A stretch of 64,000 nucleotides of DNA, from the NCBI RefSeq assembly GCF_000970045.1, contig NZ_CP009505.1, positions 310,001 to 374,000 of the forward strand, given 5' to 3'. This DNA is from Methanosarcina sp. MTP4. Its GTDB lineage: Archaea; Halobacteriota; Methanosarcinia; Methanosarcinales; Methanosarcinaceae. Below, piece by piece: positions 1 through 8,603 of the stretch (its first letter is position 1; every line of letters starts with the position of its first letter). Both the position numbers and the translations under genes were made by a program. Below the pieces are notes generated by a model. It saw only the letters and a program-made list of their open reading frames with translations. It did not search any database and was not told where the DNA came from.

Positions 1-998
1 GGGTACATTGCGGATGCCCTGCAGAGGGGGATAACCCGACGGGGGCCCACGCGGACCCTCTCGTGCTTTACCCAGACGTGGCTGTCTCCTCCGGTCGCCG
101 AGGTTTCCATACGGATGGCTTTCACGCGGGTCTGCCACCCCCCGACGACGGCTCCCGCACTGCTGAGTTCCGGGAGCCCGTCTTGCATCATTGCAACATC
201 CGTACTCGTGCCTCCAACGTCGATTACTGCGCATGTGGCAAGCCCGCTGAGGTGGGATGCCCCGACCAGGCTTGCGGCGGGTCCGGAAAAGATTGTCTCG
301 ATTGGCTTTTCCAGGGCTTCTTCGATTCCCACTACCGAGCCGTCACATTTCAGCATCAGCATATTTGCTTCGATTCCCCGGATTTCGCACTCCTCGATGA
401 TGGACCTTGTGAATTTGTGGGTGATAGGGATTAGCTGGGCGTTTAGAAAAGCGGTAACTGCCCTTTCATAGGCGCCGAGGTCCTGGGACAGTTCGTGGCC
501 GCAGACAACAGGGTGCCCCGTGAGTTCCTTCACTGCCCTCTTGACAGCGAGCTCGTGTTCCGGGTTGCGGGTGCTGAAATAAGACGAAACAGCAAAAGCC
601 GAGACCTTATCTTTTACCTTCAGGGCAAACTCTTCAACGGCTTCCAGTTCCAGGGTTTTCAATTCTTCCCCATCGCTGTTATGTCCTCCCTCCACGGATA
701 TCCAATAGTTGCTGGGAAGGTCTTCGGGAATTACGTAGTCCCCTACCATGATCAGCCCAACGGGAAAGCCGGTTTTTTCCAGGATGGTGTTGGTGGAAAG
801 GGTGGTTGAAACGGATACCAGTTTTATATCCTTGAGATACCCCGGGTCCAGGTTGTCAATTGCGTTCTTCATTCCCGGGAGGGGATCGGGGTAGGTGGTG
901 AGTGCTTTGCTGGAGGCGACTACCATTCCATCAGAATCCCTCACGATGGCCGCATCTGTATAGGTCCCTCCTGCGTCGATTCCCAGACTGAATTGCAT
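1..998 (-). CDS. Hydantoinase/oxoprolinase family protein, C-terminus cut by window edge
   Basis: The reading frame is open from an ATG at 998 to the window edge, about 332 codons. The N-terminus has an actin-fold phosphate loop (GIDAGGTYTD), followed by STTLSTNT, SGPAAS near residue 270 and VIDVGGTSTDVAMM near residue 285. These are the nucleotide-binding signatures of the HyuA/OplA family (ATP-dependent N-methylhydantoinase or 5-oxoprolinase). RamA, encoded further along the window, also uses an actin-type ATPase fold, so a relative near methyltransferase genes is not surprising. The substrate cannot be told from sequence. The family call is firm, the role unknown. Confidence 0.8.
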   Translation of the reverse strand, partial: MQFSLGIDAGGTYTDAAIVRDSDGMVVASSKALTTYPDPLPGMKNAIDNLDPGYLKDIKLVSVSTTLSTNTILEKTGFPVGLIMVGDYVIPEDLPSNYWISVEGGHNSDGEELKTLELEAVEEFALKVKDKVSAFAVSSYFSTRNPEHELAVKRAVKELTGHPVVCGHELSQDLGAYERAVTAFLNAQLIPITHKFTRSIIEECEIRGIEANMLMLKCDGSVVGIEEALEKPIETIFSGPAASLVGASHLSGLATCAVIDVGGTSTDVAMMQDGLPELSSAGAVVGGWQTRVKAIRMETSATGGDSHVWVKHERVRVGPRRVIPLCRASAMY

Positions 999-1318
999 TT
1001 CTTATAAACCTCTTTTATGAGTTGGATTGTTAATTTTATTTATTGCCCTTTCTCCGGATTGCTAATTTCCGGATTGCTTGTTTGCAGATTATTGGTTTGC
1101 AGATTACCGACGTTTTCTCTTCTAACAGGCTGGTTTTCAGGCCGGAAGTCAGCTTACTCTTATGCTTCTTTTTATTTTTCGATTGATTATTAAGCTTTGT
1201 TCCGTTCCGGAAACATGTACGTATTTATGGAGCTCAATATGCTGTTTTTCCCCTTATGGCTCCAGTTTTTTCTTAATTCCTTCCTATAATTATCGTGGTT
1301 TTTCCCCACGATTATATC

Positions 1319-1517
1319 GACTCAGTTCCAAAATCCAGTGATTGATGTAAACTAAAAAATCACTGGATTTTGAAATTTGTTGTGGTCCTTTGAACACGGC
1401 CTCTTGATTGAAGTCTTTAGATTCCGAATATTGAGTTTGATTGAAGAACGAATTCTTCCTGCAAATTCATTGTTCCAATCAAAAAATGCAAAAATCACTA
1501 GATTTTGGACCAGAGTC
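1319..1517. mobile_element. MITE-like element with 25-bp inverted ends and 8-bp target duplication
   Basis: The left end (1319-1343) and right end (1493-1517) are inverted repeats matching at 22 of 25 positions, beginning GACTCAG and ending CAGAGTC. The element is flanked on both sides by the same 8 bp, ATTATATC (1311-1318 and 1518-1525), as expected of a target-site duplication. The 199-bp interior has no coding frame. The left end also forms a perfect 15-bp hairpin with 1358-1372, so the end sequence occurs three times. The parental insertion sequence is not in the window. It fills most of the gene-free stretch 999-1560. Confidence 0.75.
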
Positions 1518-1560
1518 ATTATATCTATTTTATTATTTTAATCAATGAATATAATTATTA

Positions 1561-2532
1561 TTAATTTTTGGATATTAAGTTTTTCCCTATACTCTTTTCG
1601 GGGAATCTGCTTGTTTTTCTGAAGGGGCAGTTCCTTCTCTGGTCAGGTTCCGCTTTTATCAGGGTATAGGTTTCTTCCCCATAAGCGGCTTTTAGTCGCT
1701 CTTCCACCCTGCTTGAGATTCCGGCTGCTTCCCTGATGTTCAGGGAGTCTTTAACGTTGATGGAAACATTAATTGCAATGTTTTTCCCGATTCTCCGGGT
1801 CTTGAGTCCGCGGCAGGATATGACTCCTTCCGTTTCGTTTATTAATTTCCTAATGTTCAGGTTGCTTTCCTCGTCAAGGGACGCTTCTATCAACTCATCG
1901 GCAGTTCCGTAAAGGACCCTGGCCGAAGCTTTTAGCACGAAGAGACTCAGGAAGACTGCTGCAAGGGAATCGGCGGCTGCCCATCCCCTCCCCGGAAGAA
2001 AAGTGCATCCAATGCCGAGGAGTACGCATCCTGAGAAGAATATCTCCTCGCGTAGGGATAGGTACTTTGCAGGCCTGCTGCCGCCGGGATAAAGCTTCAC
2101 GTTTTCCTTTTCATCGTAATGCAGAAGGATACCCTTTGATAAGGGGGAAAGTGCAACTGCAAAAAAGGCAGAGATTCCGGGAGTTACAGGGTCCTGGCCC
2201 TTTATGAGTATAATAAGTTCTCCCGTGCCCTGGAAGAAGACATGAAGCCCTGCTAAGAGCAGCATAACTGCCCAGGCTCCCATACAGAGGGTCGCAACTT
2301 TCCCGTGCCCGTAGTTGTGGGACATATCTTCGGGCTTGAGGGAGATGCGGTGGTCCAGGAGTTTCATAGACTCTGCTGTGAAATCCTAAAAAGAGCGGAC
2401 TGCATCCGCAAGGAGTGCCGTACTGTTCCCGTAAAATCCTGCGACCAGTTTGAAAACAGTCAGCATCAGGTTCAGGAACAGGCTTTTGCCGGGCATGTCC
2501 CTTGCTCTTTTTAATATGTTTTCCGCCTTCAT
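1561..2532 (-). CDS. CDF-family cation efflux protein with in-frame UAG codon
   Basis: Translation from ATG 2532 gives a cation diffusion facilitator protein of 323 codons, interrupted by TAG at codon 49 (2386-2388). Reading resumes in the same frame and continues family similarity without a gap: LLADAVRSF before the TAG, then DFTAES and HNYGHGK, which is the usual order for the second helix and following loop. Later helices and a cytoplasmic C-terminal domain follow. Methanosarcina species decode UAG as pyrrolysine, so this may be one full-length Pyl protein. Otherwise it is a recent nonsense mutant, or translation restarts at Met 2367 (268 aa, lacking the first helices). The usual metal-site His of this helix is Arg46, which weakens the case for an active transporter. 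Confidence 0.65.
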
Positions 2533-2808
2533 TTTGGAATGCACCAGTCCGTTGAATTAAGTCCTCCTCTGAGAAGCGGAGCTTTCTTGAGCGGTTAGGC
2601 AGCAGGGAGTGGTTATTGTAAAAATTTAGGGTTAGGGTGAATTTCTGGCAAGTAAACCATCTGCATAAAGAATGCACGGTTTTTGTCAGGAGAAAATAAT
2701 CGAAACGAATAACAGGTATTTTCAGGTTCAGGGAGTCTGAATTGTAGTTCTTTTTAGGTTCAGAAAGTTGCAAATAAATTGAAAACACAGATCCTGAGAC
2801 CTGTGTTC
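2533..2808. other. Intergenic stretch upstream of the CDF gene
   Basis: No convincing gene is seen. An open frame on the minus strand across 2111-2998 has no family features and overlaps the CDF gene in another frame, so it is treated as chance. The stretch presumably carries the CDF promoter. Confidence 0.4.
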
Positions 2809-3036
2809 TTTTTTGCGGTTGGATTGATAGGGTCTTAATGCCGTTTTTTCTTTGAGGTTTTTTCGGGTTTCGACGTGTCTGCCCAACGTGTCTGATATTT
2901 CCCGGTCTGAAGTTATTTTCCGTTTTTTGCGGTTGGATTGATAGGGTTTTAATGCCGTTTTTTCTTTGAGGTTTTTTTGGGTTTCGACGTGTCTGCACAA
3001 CGTGTCTGATGTTTCCCGGTCTGAAGCTATTTTCCG
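2809..3036. repeat. Two tandem copies of a 114-bp repeat
   Basis: Copy 1 (2809-2922) and copy 2 (2923-3036) differ at about five positions. Each starts with TTTTTTGCGGTTGGATTGAT and ends with TTATTTTCCG or CTATTTTCCG. Because 114 is a multiple of three, the minus-strand frame shows an apparent protein repeat, but neither strand has a recognisable gene. This looks like a recent local duplication between the CDF gene and the acetate transporter. Confidence 0.8.
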
Positions 3037-3073
3037 TTTTTAACCGGGGTATGCTGTTGTATGCTGTTTATTT

Positions 3074-3661
3074 TCAGATTGGAGCAACTGTCTTTCCGTA
3101 GATTTCATTCAGTACCATGGCAAGAGCAGTGTACAGGGCTCCGAGGCCCATAATAAGTCCAACAATTCCGGCAACTGCGAGCAGCCCGGTGCTACCGGTT
3201 GCGTTAACGACCGCCAGCAACATAAACAATGTAAACAATGTAACAAAGACAAACTGGATCGCCCTGACTCCGATCTTCATCGTAGCAATCAGCATGACAA
3301 AGGTGTAGACACCCCAGATAAAGAGGTATGCAGCCATTGCGGTTGCAGAGGGTGTTTCAACCCAGCCCAGTGCAGGCATGACTATAAGTCCTGCAAGGGA
3401 GAACCAGAACAGTCCGAAGGCTGAAAATGCAGTGCCTCCAAAGACATCGCCCTTTTTCCAGGCCATCATCCCTGCAAATACCTGTGCAAAACCTCCTAAG
3501 AATATCGCCATGGAGACGATCATGGATCCTACCGGGTAAACCCCGATGTAGCTCAAACTTAACAGGACAGCAGACAGGCCAAGGCCCGTAAAACCGAGAG
3601 GGGCAGGGTTTGCTGTCTTGTCTATAATTAAAGTTGCAACTCCTTCGTTTTCGGTCATCAA
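3074..3661 (-). CDS. Acetate uptake transporter, AceTr/GPR1-FUN34-YaaH family
   Basis: The 195-residue protein has about six membrane helices and the family signature NPAPLGF near residue 17. AceTr (SatP/YaaH) proteins carry acetate with protons, and acetate is both a growth substrate and a product in Methanosarcina. It lies 49 bp after mtaB on the same strand. A U-rich run (3686-3699 on the minus strand) in the gap may end or attenuate mtaCB transcripts. Placement next to methanol methyltransferase genes suggests shared control with substrate switching, which is inference. Confidence 0.85.
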   Translation of the reverse strand: MMTENEGVATLIIDKTANPAPLGFTGLGLSAVLLSLSYIGVYPVGSMIVSMAIFLGGFAQVFAGMMAWKKGDVFGGTAFSAFGLFWFSLAGLIVMPALGWVETPSATAMAAYLFIWGVYTFVMLIATMKIGVRAIQFVFVTLFTLFMLLAVVNATGSTGLLAVAGIVGLIMGLGALYTALAMVLNEIYGKTVAPI

Positions 3662-3685
3662 TATCCCCCTGAAGCCATTTTTCCA

Positions 3686-3699
3686 AAATAAAAAAAAAG
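3686..3699 (-). terminator. U-rich run after mtaB
   Basis: The minus strand reads a run of about nine U inside a U-rich stretch just after the mtaB stop codon. Archaeal RNA polymerase terminates at such oligo-U tracts without needing a hairpin. It would separate mtaCB from the acetate transporter, fully or partly. Confidence 0.4.
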
Positions 3700-3710
3700 A
3701 AGTTTAGGGC

Positions 3711-5096
3711 TTAGAGCCCGTAGTTTTCCGGAAGGAAAACTGCAACTTCTTCCTTGTATTTTGTCAGGCAGTCGCTCATGAACTTGTCGCTGTCATCAGT
3801 GAGCGCATCAAGGTCTTCCTTGACCTTTGCAAGGGCGTTGATCTCGAACCTTGTGAGTTTGAGCTTGCCGGATGCGACACCTTCGTTGATAATGTTGCAG
3901 CATTCGACGGCTGCGTTCTTGGTACGGAGGTAGTTGTCTTTTCCGTCCTTGGCAATTGCCTCTCCTACTCTGTAGGCATTGTCGTAGGCAAGCACATATC
4001 CCTGTGGGTCTCTGTACTTATCAGAGAGGGTGAACAGGTCCCTGAGGCCCTTTGCCTTTCCGGTCTTAAGGGCTGTGTTCATGAGGGAACAGTCATATGC
4101 AAGGGACTCTCCCCAGCACTGGACACTTGTACCGCCGAATTCACCGTGGTATTCCACGGATTCGTTGGACCAGAGGTCACAGCACTGCATGACCAGGTTA
4201 CCCATAACATCAGAGTGGGCACAGGTTGAGCTCTTACCTTCCTGGGCAATCGGGACACCGGAGATGGACTTGATGATGGTGTTTTCATATCCACAGTCCT
4301 TACCCGGACCGGTTGCACCGGCTTCGTATGCACAGAGAGACCTTCCGGCTGCAATTGTCCTTGCAACGATTGCGATGGTGTGGGCAAGGTTCTTGTCCAG
4401 AAGACCACCGGCGATGAACATTGCAGTGTTTGCCTGGGCACAGTCGGTGTCACCGGCTGCAACTACGCCGTTCTTCTTGGCGATGTCCGCAACGCCGGTC
4501 CAGACAGTTTCCATGTCCATAGAACCAAGTACACCGATACCGAAGAGGATACCTGCAGTGTCGTTCCTCAGGATAGAGTAGTCGAAGACTTCCTTACCAC
4601 CCATACTCTCAACGGAAAGCATGTCTGCACCGTTCTGGGCAATCTGCTCGAAGGATTCCATGAGGGTGTCGTATTTGTCTCCGGTGAGTTTCAGGTAGTC
4701 ACGTTCTTCACGGATGTCACCAGGGGTGTGACGGAGTGCGCACTTGATTCCGTATTCATCGTGGTACTCTTCCATGATGGTCTTCTGTGCGTGGGCAACA
4801 GCGCCTCCCCATTCGGGGTTGTTGGTCATCTGTTCCACGTGTTCGGTTTCAAGCACTACGGAAGGTGCACCGATCTGGACCATCCTTGCCATTGAGTCAG
4901 TGGTGATCCTCTCATATTCCTTGACAAGCTTTTCCTTGGACTTGCCTGCCTGAGGTCTGGGGGCGTAGTTAATTTCAGGGGTTGTGTAACCTGCACCGAT
5001 CTCAAGGCCGAGGCCTGCCTTTACGGGGAATTTTGCGTTCCCGAAAAGCATGTCGTCCGCGCTAGCATAAGCCATTGAAGTGTATTTCTTTACCAT
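3711..5096 (-). CDS. mtaB: Methanol:corrinoid methyltransferase MtaB
   Basis: The 461-residue protein is a full-length MtaB, the zinc enzyme that activates methanol and passes its methyl group to the cobalt of MtaC. The known M. barkeri zinc ligands E164, C220 and C269 match E163 (in SVESMGG), C219 (GDTDCAQ) and C268 (GKDCGY), offset by one. The gene follows mtaC by 15 bp, the standard mtaCB operon order. Methanosarcina usually carries several mtaCB isozymes with different regulators. From the neighbourhood this looks like the second isozyme (mtaB2) of M. acetivorans, but the numbering is from memory. Confidence 0.97.
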   Translation of the reverse strand: MVKKYTSMAYASADDMLFGNAKFPVKAGLGLEIGAGYTTPEINYAPRPQAGKSKEKLVKEYERITTDSMARMVQIGAPSVVLETEHVEQMTNNPEWGGAVAHAQKTIMEEYHDEYGIKCALRHTPGDIREERDYLKLTGDKYDTLMESFEQIAQNGADMLSVESMGGKEVFDYSILRNDTAGILFGIGVLGSMDMETVWTGVADIAKKNGVVAAGDTDCAQANTAMFIAGGLLDKNLAHTIAIVARTIAAGRSLCAYEAGATGPGKDCGYENTIIKSISGVPIAQEGKSSTCAHSDVMGNLVMQCCDLWSNESVEYHGEFGGTSVQCWGESLAYDCSLMNTALKTGKAKGLRDLFTLSDKYRDPQGYVLAYDNAYRVGEAIAKDGKDNYLRTKNAAVECCNIINEGVASGKLKLTRFEINALAKVKEDLDALTDDSDKFMSDCLTKYKEEVAVFLPENYGL

Positions 5097-5111
5097 TCTT
5101 GCTCCCTCCGA

Positions 5112-5888
5112 TTAGTGCTTGTGGAATTCCTCTCTTAATGTTATGATATTGTCTCCGTTCTCGACAATGAAGTTTGCAATCTTCACTGCGTCAGAGGCTT
5201 CTTCACCATAAACACCGAGGTCATACTGATCCACGAAGTCCTGGTTCACAGCACCGCCACCACATGCGAAGGGGAGCTTGATGCCCTTCTCGAGGAGCTT
5301 GTCGTTGATTTCCTTGAAGGCATACATGGTGGTTGTCATAAGAGCAGTACCCGTTACCAACATGGGTTTCTCTTTTTCGACGCATTCGATAACTTCGTCC
5401 ACAGGGACGTCTCTTCCAAGGTCAACTACTTCGTAGCCGTTTGCTCTCAGGAGAGCAGCAACAATGGTCTTGCCGATGTCGTGGACGTCACCTTCTGCGA
5501 CGTGGCAGACAACTTTGCCCTTGGGCTCGGGTACTTCTGAGCTCTGCGACTTGCAGAATTCGATACCATCAAGCATAGCATCTGCGGACATCATGACGTT
5601 CGGAAGGAAAATGATCCCTTCATCGTAGAGCTGGGATACAACACCCATCCCTACCATCAGAGATTCGTTGATAAGGGCGATAGGGTCTTTTCCTGCACCG
5701 ATTGCGGCTTTGAGGCCGTCAACTACGTCGTCTTCTTCACCCTCGTAGATTGCCTTTGCAATCGGGTAGATCAGTTCATCCTTCGGGTAAAGCTCTTCTG
5801 CAGCTTCGTCAGGGGTCATTTCCTTTTCGAGGGCGACGTTATAGCGTACTAATATGCCATCGATGTCTTCCAGTTTCAAATCCAACAT
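5112..5888 (-). CDS. mtaC: Methanol corrinoid protein MtaC
   Basis: The 258-residue protein has an N-terminal helical cap (about 1-120) and a Rossmann-type cobalamin domain. The axial ligand is H136 in GDVHDIGK, the same number as in M. barkeri MtaC. A second hallmark, TGTALMTTTMY, follows. It shuttles the methyl group from MtaB to MtaA. The start is well supported: GGAGGTTAAAATATG places a strong ribosome site just before ATG 5888. The same initiation sequence precedes the ramA-like gene at 18003, which suggests matched translation. Confidence 0.97.
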   Translation of the reverse strand: MLDLKLEDIDGILVRYNVALEKEMTPDEAAEELYPKDELIYPIAKAIYEGEEDDVVDGLKAAIGAGKDPIALINESLMVGMGVVSQLYDEGIIFLPNVMMSADAMLDGIEFCKSQSSEVPEPKGKVVCHVAEGDVHDIGKTIVAALLRANGYEVVDLGRDVPVDEVIECVEKEKPMLVTGTALMTTTMYAFKEINDKLLEKGIKLPFACGGGAVNQDFVDQYDLGVYGEEASDAVKIANFIVENGDNIITLREEFHKH

Positions 5889-7044
5889 ATTTTAACCTCC
5901 AATATGAAAGAAGATAGTCTCAGATTCGCTCAAATCCTTGACCTTTCAAGCTGCTGTCCCGGTAGTCTCCGGGTTTTCCCGAATAAAAATGTGTATGAAT
6001 TCGAAAACCTCCATAATCGAATTCTTCCACATTATGAGAGAGTTTTGGACAACCCTGTAGTGCTTTTTACAGCACCTTAGTGTTGGCATCTGTGGCCCGG
6101 TCCTTTTCGTTTTTTAGGCACCCTGAAACAATGTGTCCCGTTTTTGCACCTTGGCAGTATGACCCGTTTTTCAGGTGCTTTTCGAAGTATCCTCCGGGGG
6201 GTTTCATTTCCCTGGATCTTTTTGTTTCTGGTGCCCTTCGGGCTTTCTCTTCCCAGTGATTTACAGGGATGTATACTCCCTGATTATTCGGGAATGCACT
6301 TGCAGAAAACAGTTGGATTTATTTGCTTATACCTTAACCGATACTAATTTTTCGGCGTCGATAATTTTATAATTCTATGCAGAATTTTTCGTGCATATGA
6401 TTTAATCAAAAAAAAGTTTTTTTTTGCTGGCATTGATCTGGTCAACGCCTTTAAAATTTGCCGGGTAATTGTTTTTCTTATAGTTTCCATGCCCCGGCTG
6501 AGCAGGGTCCGAAATCCATATATCTTTTCCGGGGTTTAGTTTAAATCAAGTGAACTTGTTTTCTTTGGGATATTTAAATGTCCCTAAACAGCCCTTTATA
6601 TGTCTGTTTTTTTGGACGTATTAAAGTTAAGTGAGTTTTTACGGCAAACTTTATTAAACTTCCTATTTTGTTCTCTTTATCTGACAAAAACATTCGGATG
6701 ATTTCAAAGTTTATTTCTGGCTATTAGCTCTGCATTCAGAGTTGCCTAATTATCTGTCTTTTTTCTGCCGTTTTTTAATTTTTTTCGAACATTGCCCTCT
6801 CGGGTTATTATGGCTTTGTCCTGATTTTTTCTTCTGTCTAAAAACCAATTGATAGTTGGTTACATCCTGTTCGATGTCCTGATTTTTAGTCTCCGTTCCC
6901 TGAAGGAGTTTCATTCTGAGGCGGTGGCGATTACCGCATTATGCTATATAACCTTTTCGCAGAGCCCCACGGGGGGAGCCGGATCCGGAAAACTCACGGC
7001 TTTTCACCTCCCTGAATTTCCGGGGGTATTTGAATTTCTTATTT
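5889..7044. promoter_or_regulatory. Long upstream region of mtaCB
   Basis: About 1.15 kb without a credible gene separates mtaC from the preceding GTPase gene, and all neighbours read leftwards. Long untranslated leaders upstream of mtaCB operons are known in M. acetivorans, so much of this may be promoter plus 5' leader. The stretch 6350-6800 is very A/T rich with poly-T runs and is the likely promoter zone. I could not place one TATA box with confidence. Confidence 0.5.
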
Positions 7045-8094
7045 TTAATGGCACTCGCAGTAGTTTACTTCATGCATTGTTTTTTTGAAAGATAGCTGCT
7101 GGTTTTCGAGCTGCTCGTAGACAGCCGCATCCACAGCTTTGACAAGTTCTTCTTTTGACATATACGTAATTGCGGAGAGTACTTTGATTTTCGACCGGGA
7201 GCTTGCGGTTTTTTTAAGGACTTCTATCTCCGGACTTTCATGGGCTGAGGTCACGCTTCCCTTTACCAGGGTTTCCTGGTGGGTAAAGGATAATTTTATG
7301 TGCCCGATAAACTCCGGGTTCAGTTCTTTTGCCCGGTCCCTTATGTCTTCCAGGATCTGCCCGGTAACTGAAACTGCAATTTCCGGGGAAATTTCCGGAG
7401 AACTTATCTCAAATGCTGATGAGTAAGCCGAAACTCCTGACACGTCTATGGAATTCTTTCCTTCGGGTGCCGCTTTTTCCAGGCTTTTTTCTCCCATAAT
7501 GCCAAGCAGGGTATCGAAGGCATCTCCTCCTTCCCGGGCAGAGAAATGGAAGATTCTGGATTTCGGGTTTAGCTTGCGCAAAAAAGTGCAGATCTCCAGA
7601 AGCCTTTCCCTTTTGACGAGGTCTACTTTGTTTATGGCCATTACCTCCGATTCCTTGATCTGGTTCAGAATGAAGTTCTGGAGGTGTTCCGGGTTGGTAC
7701 TGATGCGGCTGGCGTCCACAATGTTTACTATGGGGGCAAAGGAAAGTCCCGGGATATTCATTTTTTCTATATTCCCTTTTATCTGTCTGGGGAAGGCTAT
7801 TCCGGTAGGTTCTATTATAATAGTATCCGGACGATATTCGGACATCAGGCTTTTTATCGTATGTTCCATGCTGATCCTGAGGGTACAGCAGATGCAGCCG
7901 TTTGTGATCTCCCGGGTCTCAACTCCGGGCCCCGAGACCGTGTCTCCGTCAATCCCGATTTCCCCGATCTCATTGACGATGATCGCTGTTTTCTCACCCT
8001 GTTTTCCCAGGTGTTCTATTATCTTCCGGATCGTTGTGGTCTTCCCGCTTCCCAGGAAGCCGCCGATTATCATGCACTTCATGGTTTTTCCCAT
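7045..8094 (-). CDS. CobW/G3E-family P-loop GTPase
   Basis: The 349-residue protein has the P-loop GGFLGSGKTT near residue 11, the family switch NEIGEIGIDGD, the metal-binding GCICCTL (CxCC) and the base-specificity motif NKVD. A CobW C-terminal domain follows. The family comprises metallochaperones that hand over zinc, nickel or cobalt using GTP. MtaB, MtaA and the Mts fusion in this window are all zinc enzymes, so a dedicated zinc or corrinoid-related chaperone is a reasonable inference. A second copy with a His-rich tail lies at 15130-16320. Confidence 0.88.
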   Translation of the reverse strand: MGKTMKCMIIGGFLGSGKTTTIRKIIEHLGKQGEKTAIIVNEIGEIGIDGDTVSGPGVETREITNGCICCTLRISMEHTIKSLMSEYRPDTIIIEPTGIAFPRQIKGNIEKMNIPGLSFAPIVNIVDASRISTNPEHLQNFILNQIKESEVMAINKVDLVKRERLLEICTFLRKLNPKSRIFHFSAREGGDAFDTLLGIMGEKSLEKAAPEGKNSIDVSGVSAYSSAFEISSPEISPEIAVSVTGQILEDIRDRAKELNPEFIGHIKLSFTHQETLVKGSVTSAHESPEIEVLKKTASSRSKIKVLSAITYMSKEELVKAVDAAVYEQLENQQLSFKKTMHEVNYCECH

Positions 8095-8603
8095 CCTCTG
8101 TACAGCTTCGTCTGCACGAAATAAAAAATCAATTTGAAAAATTGACAGTATCTATCCCTTTATCCCTTCTGATCGGGATGGTGCCCCTTTCACTCCTAGA
8201 GGGTCAGGGTGAGGGGCTTTCCGATCCATTGTGTTTCAGGTTCCTCGGAGCTTCCCTACCCGGTAAATGGCAAACCGGTTTAGAGAGCGCATCCTTCCTG
8301 AACCTTCCAGTTTCCGGGTGCCCCATGTGGTGCCTGGAGCTTATAGGCTTCGGGTCCCGGTCTTTTTTTATCTCTTGTTTTCTGGCTGGAATTCCCCGGC
8401 AAAATGGCAAAGCCGGGTTGGCCCAACCTTCCTGAGTTCCTGTGGATATATACTATCCTCTCCCCGGGAAGGCATAAAATGGCAAATATGTACTTCCCGG
8501 GGTAAGGCGTTGCAGGTCTTACTCACTTCTTGGGGGATATTGATAACAATGCCCATAGAGAGAGGAGTTCGGGCACTGTCATCAGCGTGATATATTTTTT
8601 CAT
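8095..8603. other. Intergenic stretch with a short recurring motif
   Basis: No gene is supported. The motif AATGGCAAA occurs three times (near 8266, 8402 and 8478), twice next to CCGG. The stretch lies between the chaperonin stop and the CobW-type start, so it should hold the CobW promoter. Confidence 0.35.

Noticed and set aside
2111-2998. A 295-residue minus-strand open frame across the CDF gene and the 114-bp repeat
   Set aside because: It overlaps the real CDF frame, has no family features, and half is the duplicated repeat translated.
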